Shown here: piece after piece, positions 56,461 through 64,000 of the stretch
Layout: each line of letters opens with the position of its first letter
Numbering within the stretch: the first letter of the stretch is position 1
NCBI GenBank assembly: GCA_947650285.1
Contig: CANTFL010000665.1
Location: 207,973-271,972 of the forward strand
Direction of reading: 5' to 3'
Origin: Hyaloperonospora brassicae
Lineage: Eukaryota; Oomycota; Peronosporomycetes; Peronosporales; Peronosporaceae
DNA: 64,000 nucleotides
The notes under the pieces: model-generated
Database searches by the model: none
The model's input: only the letters and a program-made list of their open reading frames with translations
What the model was told of the DNA's origin: nothing
Position numbers and translations under genes: made by a program

Positions 56461-57113
56461 AAGCCGAAATGATGCATCAAAAGATTATGAGCATGATGCG
56501 CAGCATTATGTTTGCAAGCGGACTACCTTTAAAGTTCTTGGGATGATGCCACTGATTATGCAGCGTACATACTTAACCGAAGCCCGACTAAGGCGAAAGA
56601 AGGTGGGATCTCACCGATTGAACTACTCACCATGAAGAAGCTTAACCTCAGCGACATCGTGGTGTTTGGATCGACGTGCACAGTTCACTTGCACACGTAC
56701 AAGATATCGCTGGGTGCGCGTGGGAAGGCAGCAATCATCATCGGAAAGAGCGATGAGACAAAGGGATACGTGTCTAACGCCAAAGGAGTGCGTTGTCGTG
56801 GTCACGCAACATGTGAGGGACATTGAGACCCTGAACACCATACAAGATGGCAAAGCACAAGAAGTTCACGATGATGCTGAAGGTCAGGAGGAGTCGCAAG
56901 ATAATCACGACGAACGTTCAGCAACGAGTCGGTTATCCGGATGGACGCGTGACCGACATGTGACAAGGTCCATTGGCAAGAGATAGGATGAGTCGAATTA
57001 TGATAACAAAGGCGAAGAAGATCAAGATATTGTCAGCATCGTGATCGAGCCAGCTCCCAAGGTACTGCGGTGAGGCTGTGCGAAGTCCATTATAAGACAA
57101 GTGGTGCGTACCA

Positions 57114-58145
57114 ATGACTGAAGAACTGACAACTCTGGAATCAAAAGGAGTGTGGACGGTGGTGATACCGCCCGAAAATTCACGTGTTCTACATAACAAA
57201 AGGGTATTCAAGACAAAAACCGACGCCGATGGAAATGTAGAGCGGCACAAGGCTAGACTGGTGGTATGCGAAAATGAACAGCTATTTGGGATCAACTACA
57301 CACTGACTTTAGCTGCAGTCATGGAGCTTGGCACCGTAAAGGTCATCTTGGTACTGTCACGTCGATGGAACGTACCAGCGCGCCACGGTGAGATCCCGAA
57401 CGCCTACGTCAAGGCAGAAAAGGAAAAGGATCTCGGCATTTACATGAAGGTGCCCAGCGGGATGCAAGTGAGTAAGACATTTTGAACGATGACGACGACA
57501 AGCACCCAAAACACCTTGCCTTGCTTTCGAAGAAGTCCCAGTACGAGTTGAAGCAAGCTGGACGCTTGTAAAGTCAACGTTTACACTCGAAGCTAGTTGA
57601 ACTCGGTTTCAGCCAGTGTACCACGGACATGTAACTATACGGTAAGAAAATCTACGAGGCCATCCCGATCGTTGGGGTATACGTCGGCGCCTTTTGGTCA
57701 CAGGAACTTTAAGTAAAGATGTGGAGCAGTTTTTAAGAACATGGTGTGCCTCGATCTCAAGGATCTAGGCGTCGTCAACACGTTTCTGGGGTTAAGAATT
57801 CGGTTATATGACAAGTGTAGTTACATGCTGGACCAAGAGGTGATGATAGACCTGTTGCTAAACGATCACGGACTGGAGTCGGCGAATGGTGTTCGTGCTC
57901 CTATTGATGAAGACTGCAACGAAGTGGGCCCTGTAGCGATAGACACATTGGTTAAGTCAGATGGGTCTCTACATGCGAGCATCAAGACGTTCCAGTCGAT
58001 GGTCCGAAGCCTGCTTTGGATTGGACGCTGTACACGACAGGGCATCAGCTTTGCGGTAAATCGTGCGACAAGGCAGACACACAACCCAATCGTGAAGGAT
58101 TGGAAGATGGCCAAACGCATTGCAAGATATCTGAAGGGAACATAG
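57114..58145 (+). pseudogene. Copia reverse transcriptase, catalytic box lost
   Basis: 57114-57485: TTLESKGVWTVVIPPENSRV, VFKTKTDADGNVERHKARLV, then NAYVKAEKEKDLGIYMKVP. 57741-58145: MVCLDLKDLGVVNTFLGLRI, then QSMVRSLLWIGRCTRQGISFAV. Between them, where YVDDL is expected, about 57678-57692 reads YVGAF, so both catalytic aspartates are missing. Confidence 0.82.
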
Positions 58146-58154
58146 ACGTTAAAG

Positions 58155-58379
58155 TTGTTTACTGACAGCTCAGGAAAGTCAATGGACCCGATCAAGATCG
58201 AGATCTGGAGTGACGCGGACTTTGCAGCAGACAAGTCAGACCGCAAGTCGGTCTCAGGACGCGTGTTTACGATGGATGGAGCAGTGGTGTCATGGGCGTG
58301 CAAGAAGCAAACCGGAGTCTCCCTGAGCACCATGGAAGCTGAGTTTATCGCGGCGTCACAGGCAGAACGTGAACTATAG
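58155..58379 (+). pseudogene. Copia RNase H
   Basis: IWSDADFAADKSDRKSVSG (catalytic Asp), then VSWACKKQTGVSLSTMEAEF (catalytic Glu). The frame starts after a stop at 58143-58145 and ends in a TAG at 58377; further tail sequence (STKHVDIR-like, about 58490) continues beyond. Confidence 0.85.
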
Positions 58380-58682
58380 GGGCTGAAGGAACTAATTGGT
58401 GAGCTAGACATGAAGGTCGTTGAGCCCATGCCGATGTGAATTGATAAACGAGCCGCGATCAAGCAACTAGACAGCGATGATAGTACGTCAAGCTCTAAGC
58501 ACGTTGATATTCGATTAAAGTTTATCTGCCACTACGCTCAAGCCAAGATAGTCAAGCCAAGATTATGTCAAGTCTGGAGACATGATTGCAGACCTATTGA
58601 CGAAGGCACCGCCAGCGCCGCGGATTGTAAAATTACGCAAATGTTCAAGTTGAAAGCCATTTAGGATGACGTCTAGGAGGAG

Positions 58683-59043
58683 TGTTAGAATATACTCTTT
58701 CTGACAAGTCAAGAAAGTTGTGCAGGTCATGGGCAAGACCTGGTACAGGTAAGTGCGACCTCACCTGATTGGCTTAAGATGTGACAGAATGACAGGTGGG
58801 ACGGGAGAGACGGACGTCATGTGACAGGATGTCTCATGGGACAAGGAGAGAAGGACGTCATGTGACAGGATGTCACATGAGACAGGGAGGGACGGTCACC
58901 ACATGAGACTTGACATGGTAAAGTTGTAGTTTCCGTTTCTGGTCATACATATCGTAGTGTTGTAGGAAGCAAGTTCTTAACACACAATAAATTATCATTT
59001 AGTTCCACCTACTTTGCACCAAGTGCACTACTGCACTCTTACA
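58683..59043 (+). repeat. Copia 3' LTR
   Basis: 361 bp, about seven differences from the 5' LTR. Preceded by a purine tract (aggaggag at about 58674). Confidence 0.93.
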
Positions 59044-61089
59044 CTTTTTTCTTTTCATGTTCTGTATCGCCGTGCAGGTATTGCTCCTTTTTCGCAGTTG
59101 TGTCACGCACGAGGCAGCAGTGGACAAAGCTACTGGGTAAAAGCAGGGCCCAGTACGTGATTGTAGACTGCGCAGACCTCGTATTGGGATTGATAGGCTT
59201 CTGTCGATATTGGGTTGACAAACGCGTTATCGTCTGTCGCTCTTTCCCGTCATAGTACGGTTGAGGGTAATTGTTGTGCAAGCTAGGTCAAACAATCTCG
59301 CTGCACGAGGATAGGAGTGCAACACTCGACGGAACAAGGTCGAAGAGTAACGGACTATTTGCCATGCTGCGGCACCGTGCAAACGACGTGCAAATAAAAG
59401 CATTGTGCTTACTGCTTTCTAACGAGTCTTAACAAAGCTTTGTGATCGTGTGTCAGCTACATTCATGGTGAATCGGTGGCAAGTTAGTACACTCGCACAG
59501 CTTTTTAGCACGTCGACTTCGCAGACTTTCCGGAAACTTGTCGATATCGACTCATTCGCATAGCCGGCCATCTTTCGGGTTCGTATCCTTTACAGGAATG
59601 CTTCACGTTAAGTTCTGAGACGCTCTCGCGACATGTCATGTACTTTTGTACTTGGCATAGATGACCTCTGCACACTCGCAGGTATCAGCGTTGGGATGTT
59701 TGCTTGCTCTGTAATCCGGTGCGTAAGGCTTCACTTAGCCTGTTTTCGAAAGCAGACGACGAAAGAATTACGCGCATCAACAATAATTCACTGCTTCGTG
59801 TAACGACCATGCAATTGTGGGAACTGGTACAATAATGCTGAAACATAAAACCCTAGTTCTACTGACTGGGGCACGCCGACGAAAGCGTGCGACGCGTGCT
59901 TGCACGCCTGACCGAGATGTTACATCTGAAAAAATCACGTTAGCAAGCTACTTTTTTTACGTGTCTTTGAAAACACACGGATCAAAAATAAATTGCGTGG
60001 GAAGAACGACCAGCAGATGATGCTCAGCTATATATGCACGTAACATTGCAGCCGATTTGTTGATGATCAACCGCGCAACGATGGACCAAAACGCTCGAGC
60101 AGCCAACACAATCTTGCTATCGTGGGCAGCATCTCAAAGTGTAGCCGACCATGACAGTAGCGTCACAAATGTAGAATGAAGGGCACCGGGACGATGCAAT
60201 GATTGCAACGAGCGTCCGTACACTTGCTACTCGTCGTCAAATATGTTTATCAGCTATCGTCTGACATGGACATACATGTGTTTTCGTGAATGAGCTACAC
60301 GAGTTTCTAGATAGGTTTGGTGCAAGTAACTTTGTAGTATGAATACGACGTCGCTGTGTATAACTCTTGGGCCAGCACGTCGATGTTTGCATACACAGCG
60401 CTGCATTCACATCGTGTCCCTCACCATGACGATCCTGGATCTAACATCGTATACTGCGGCTTTCAACGACTAGTCAAGAAAGCTGCGACGACTCTGTGCA
60501 TATTGCGAACGGACATGACGGCGCTCTCAGGCTTCCATCATTGTTCTGGACCTTGGCACTGTCCAGGAGTGCGGCAGTAGCGATGTCTAATTTCTTGCAA
60601 CACATGTAAATAGCTGTCCGCAGGAAATGCGGTAAGAAAAAAGACGTCATCAAGGAGTCCACATTACACCGTTGAACCGAAAGCCGACCGATGGCACCAC
60701 GCGATCGTTTTTCGAAAGTTTGAGCTTATCGCAGAGCAACGCCGACCTTATTGAATGTGGACACCCTTCTGGCAAAGGTGTAATGGTCCACACAGACATG
60801 AAACCAACCGTCAAATAGCAAAGTTCAGAACCACTGACGGCAGTCGAGCTTGTCATGTGGCGTTCGTCAGGTTTGCGCACGACGCGTGATTGCACCTTCC
60901 GAACAAGTCACGTGTTGGTTTTTACAGCTGAGGCAAACATGCGCATCTGACACTTCGGCATGTGTTGTCCGGTCAGCGTTTACTTCCACGAATCAGCAAC
61001 GGAGATCCAGACAATTCTTGTCTTCGTCGGTATAGTTTGATGAAAATGACGTGTATTGTTAGTTTCTTGTTCATGTTGTCTACCGCCAC
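59044..61089. other. Gene-free region
   Basis: About 2 kb without a recognised coding domain, RNA gene or repeat. It lies downstream of the effector gene. Confidence 0.55.
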
Positions 61090-62274
61090 TTACGTACCCG
61101 GAGGCTTCAGCGACAGCTCCAACGACAAGTCTGCACTGTGATCGAGCTCGTTGCCCGGCCTTCGACTGTCGTCTTTGCTCACATCTTTATGGCCGTTTTT
61201 TCTTGCGTCCAGTTCCCGAAGAAGCTGTATCCAAAGCCTTTCGGCAAGATCGATGTGCTTGTTCTCTTCCGACGCCATCCCGGCTTCGATATCATCGACA
61301 CCAAAAAACGACGTGACAGGTTCAACTCCCTTCTTCTTCCCGTTGTTGATCGCCTGAGTGATAGCTTTGTCTCCTAGCTTGTCCATTATAAGCTTAATCG
61401 TTTCCGCGCCGACGTCTTTCGATTCTAAGGAATCACGCAGCGCAACGAACTGAACCAAAGTATCCAGAGTTTCGTATGTCCAGCCTTGCTCCTTCAGATC
61501 GATAAGCTTCAGCACTTCCTCTTCGGACTTGGTCTTTTTCCAGAATGTTAGCAGCTCTTTCTGAAGCAACTTTGCCTCACGCCCATTTACAAGGCTTTGC
61601 TTTTCGATCGACAGAAATCGCGCGAATTCAAGCTCACCGCCAAAGCCTCCCGATAGCGTGTCAAAGAACTTTTTCGTTGCCTCCTCCGATGGACCGAGGG
61701 CTTTTTGCAACACACGCAGTCTTTCAAAGGTGAAAAACTCGAGAAAACGGCGTTTTTTTAATTCTGCAATGAGGTTTTCTGTTGACATGTCCTGCGGTGA
61801 GAAATTTATCTTGAGTCTCTTCGCTTTCCCCTTCAAATTTTTCCGTTGTGATGCAACGAGATTGTCAACGTACTGCATGTCCGCATCCGGGTTAGCTCTG
61901 TTGCGTACATGCTGGCTGACGAGATCTAATATCTCTATATCCTTTTTAAATGCTTGATCCCAACCGCTTAAAGTGAGCTTTGGCCCGCTGATGCCGCCGT
62001 ATAGCTTGAACAGTGTCGTTTTTTTAATACCACTTGTAAGCTTTCGCAAGCCGTCATGTGATATTTTCCCGAATGATGCCCTCTCTTCATCGTTCGTAAT
62101 GCCATGTGCCACAAGCTGCTGATTGGCAGGGCCGTCGTTGGAGTCATCGGTGAACGGAGGAGTCGTGGCCGTGGAGTTGTCGCTTGTATGCGAGTAACCA
62201 GATACCCCCGAGGCATCAGTAACGCGGGTCGGAACGGCCGTCGAGGCGAGGAGTACGAAAGGATAGAGGCGCAT
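61090..62274 (-). CDS. RXLR-like secreted effector (dEER, degenerate RXLR), 394 aa
   Basis: Single-exon intact gene. Residues 1-21 form a signal peptide (MRLYPFVLLASTAVPTRVTDA), a start typical of oomycete RXLR effectors. After a Ser/Thr/Asp-rich stretch, QQLVAHG (52-58) stands where RXLR is expected and DEER follows at 62-65. RXLR degeneration with retained EER is known in downy mildews. The rest (about 70-360) is predominantly helical by eye, rich in Lys, Leu and Glu, with spaced Trp residues (SGWDQAFKKD, EQGWTYETLD, ERLWIQLL) that may be WY-type units, though I cannot confirm the fold. The acidic tail ends SLELSLKPPGT; no membrane helix. Predicted to be secreted and possibly delivered into plant cells to alter defence; target unknown. 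The TATA-less initiator lies 47 bp upstream. It stands alone between gene-free stretches, as effectors often do. Confidence 0.82.
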   Translation of the reverse strand: MRLYPFVLLASTAVPTRVTDASGVSGYSHTSDNSTATTPPFTDDSNDGPANQQLVAHGITNDEERASFGKISHDGLRKLTSGIKKTTLFKLYGGISGPKLTLSGWDQAFKKDIEILDLVSQHVRNRANPDADMQYVDNLVASQRKNLKGKAKRLKINFSPQDMSTENLIAELKKRRFLEFFTFERLRVLQKALGPSEEATKKFFDTLSGGFGGELEFARFLSIEKQSLVNGREAKLLQKELLTFWKKTKSEEEVLKLIDLKEQGWTYETLDTLVQFVALRDSLESKDVGAETIKLIMDKLGDKAITQAINNGKKKGVEPVTSFFGVDDIEAGMASEENKHIDLAERLWIQLLRELDARKNGHKDVSKDDSRRPGNELDHSADLSLELSLKPPGT

Positions 62275-62320
62275 AGTCTTTCAAGTCGAGGTGCTGTGGG
62301 TGCTTTCGGCGGCCAGTGAA

Positions 62321-62331
62321 TGAAGAATGAA
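62321..62331 (-). promoter_or_regulatory. Oomycete initiator (Inr) of the effector gene
   Basis: The minus strand reads TTCATTCTTCATTCAC here, matching the oomycete initiator consensus YCATTYYNYYA, about 47 bp before the ATG. Confidence 0.6.
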
Positions 62332-62709
62332 ATGTGACGGGAAGATTCCGTTCCATGACATTGACACTACCAAAGTCAGTGCAAGTGTTATCGATGTGGT
62401 ACTCCTCTCTGAATATTATTTTTAAAAGGTTATTTTTCGGTGACTTTTGCTAAATGCTTGATAGAGGCCCTTGTATCAACCGCCAAAGTCGTTATTGAAT
62501 AAGGAAGGCAACAATGGTTGACTAACAAACAGTTATTGTTATAATGAGGGAACCGCTATTGAGCCATCCCCTTCTTGCTGATTGGCACTCAGTCTCACAA
62601 GTTAAAACATTTGATTGGTCAAAATGTTTTGGACTTTTTCTTTGCTGTAGAAATAGGAGATCGATCATAGGAAAACATTTTTCTTGAAGGAACCGCTACA
62701 AAGCCATCA

Positions 62710-62865
62710 TTTTCTTGCCAATTGCCCCTATTGCAGTCCGAGCATGGTTCAGGTGCGTTGGAAGCTCCTGTGCGACGCCAGCTATGTCGGACTTGCCAGC
62801 ACACAGGTCACAATGCCCGAACATGTCGTCGTCAAGAACAAGAAACAGCTACTGTAACGGGGTAA
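62710..62865 (+). pseudogene. CCHC zinc-knuckle C-terminal fragment
   Basis: An open frame ending in TAA at 62863-62865 reads LCRTCQHTGHNARTCRRQEQE, a C-x2-C-x4-H-x4-C knuckle. Such tails occur at the C-terminus of MULE transposases and in Gag proteins. No other part of the parent protein was found. Confidence 0.5.
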
Positions 62866-64000
62866 GCTCTTGTCAGATGTTGGCAAGACCTTGTGTTGAT
62901 TGAGCACAAGGCTGCGTGCTCCCGGCGTCACGTACACGTAACAAGGAAACGCAACCAAATAAAACAGAATCCGAAAGCCATGTCTGAGGAAAAAGTGGAA
63001 CAGTGTTTGATATTGTTATGTTGCCGTAAAGAACCATCTTTGTCTTCATCTAACCATATTAAACTACAATCTCCTATGTGGGTGTTTTGCTCAACACCCA
63101 TTCTCGGTGCTCACGCCGTAACAGCTACTCCGACACCAGCAGCAACAACAGTAGACCCAGAAGCGCTTAATCATAAGGTTAAAAGACGTAAAACAGCAAA
63201 AATGGTCTACGAAATAAGGTAATCACATTGCCCATGATGACAATTTGGGGATGTCTACCGCCCCATCATTAATGGAATCATTATCTTTGTTTTCCAACAG
63301 CACGAGTTAATAAACAAGATATAATTAAAGCAGTGGCATTTGATCTGCGTTGCTGCTACACCTCCGCCTTCTTCTTCCATGCGTGGCCAAGCAACTTGTT
63401 CAAAGCCCATATACAATAAGCAGTTTATACCAGCGTTCTGTTCAGCAATATACGCACATCGACACTTGCAACCTGCACTGGGTCGCCTGTCTCCTGTATT
63501 GTGATGAACAAGCACGCAATAGTCTTAGCCAACGTTTCAGGGACAACAAGGTGAGCACCAACTGGTCCGTGTGTACAGGTTAATCTTGACCATGATCTGA
63601 AATAGTTAGTACGCACTGTCAGTGACTACTCGTCAATGTTCTATTGCAGAAGTAACCCCCAATCCTTTACATAAGTATACCTGCAAAATGCTATTTACGA
63701 TAGTTCCGGGAATAACCGCGGATGCCGGCAGCCACTGAAACTTTTCCGTGGTAATGAGCATACACGCTGCCAAAGCAGCAAATATCAAACAAAATTAAAT
63801 AGATTAGTCACCGGTGCCACAGGCTCGTCGAACGTCCCAGCAGCAGCAACATGGCGATAACAGCTCAACACTATGTTGATCATCTTAAGTCCAAGAAGTG
63901 CAAGAGTCTTTTTGTGACGCAAATAAGGTTTGAGTTAAGATAATGATATGTTCCCATTTTAAACTTTGACCAATCAGATTTCGATAAATTTGTGGGACTG
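62866..64000. other. Gene-free region
   Basis: No recognised gene. A hairpin (CCTTGTG/CACAAGG, about 62888-62912) and short open frames only. Confidence 0.5.

Larger units (their letters stand above)
53820..59043 (+). mobile_element. Ty1/copia LTR retrotransposon, defective
   Basis: LTRs at 53820-54181 and 58683-59043 (TGTTAG to CA, about 98 percent identical), internal order gag, protease, integrase, RT, RNase H: the copia order. The flanks ctatt and ctttt could be a 5-bp target duplication with one change. The primer-binding site matches the anticodon arm rather than the 3' end of initiator tRNA-Met. Coding is broken throughout. Confidence 0.92.

Noticed and set aside
62853..62875. TGTAACGGGG string like the start of the gypsy LTRs
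   Set aside because: Similarity stops after about ten bases; no LTR end or internal region follows.
1..64000. CRISPR arrays, bacterial operons or riboswitches
   Set aside because: No regularly spaced direct repeats with unique spacers and no prokaryotic gene arrangement; the genes have spliceosomal introns.

Overview
The window is from a nuclear genome, most likely that of a plant-pathogenic oomycete (Phytophthora or downy mildew type). The evidence is a secreted effector gene with a dEER motif and an oomycete-style initiator, short (46-84 bp) GT-AG introns in the host genes, and transposons of kinds common in these genomes (chromodomain Ty3/gypsy, Ty1/copia, MULE, Tigger/pogo and LINE remnants). 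The genus cannot be fixed from the sequence. Most of the window is transposon or transposon debris. Host genes occupy about 47.3-53.6 kb and 61.1-62.3 kb.

Layout. 1-7604 (minus): gypsy element A1, whose 3' LTR is cut by the window edge. 7605-19854: AT-rich, gene-poor DNA with a MULE-like TIR element (about 9.29-10.35 kb) and a decayed MULE transposase (17.69-19.21 kb). 19855-27846 (minus): gypsy element B, complete with a GTGAC target-site duplication, carrying a long antisense ORF and a remarkable density of short perfect hairpins. 27852-30138: nothing recognised. 30139-37778 (plus): gypsy element A2, a near copy of A1 in the opposite orientation. 37779-39440 (minus): LINE remnant truncated by A2. 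39.8-42.5 kb: unassigned DNA with a 48-bp tandem repeat. 42.5-44.0 kb (minus): Tigger/pogo transposase pseudogene. 44338-47098: TIR element with arms of about 141 bp and no recognised transposase. 47.3-53.6 kb: PPR-like pseudogene (+), SLC17-type MFS transporter (-) and kinesin-5 (-), all three with coding lesions in this assembly. 53820-59043 (+): Ty1/copia element. 59.0-61.1 kb: nothing recognised. 61090-62274 (-): intact RXLR-like effector. 62.7-62.9 kb: a CCHC zinc-knuckle fragment. The remainder is empty.

The most unusual signals are these. (1) Element B is built almost entirely of adjacent short hairpins, roughly one per 30 bp, through LTR, gag, pol and antisense ORF. (2) Elements A and B both carry an antisense ORF at the 3' end that overlaps the chromodomain. 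(3) A1 and A2 share every visible ORF-breaking lesion and resemble each other far more than the two LTRs of either copy resemble one another. That is not what retrotransposition produces, yet their 5' flanks diverge exactly at the LTR edge. (4) Kinesin-5, which should be essential, has an amber codon in its ATP-binding P-loop plus a one-base shift, and the neighbouring transporter has a single amber codon.

All identifications are from reading motifs; no database search was possible.
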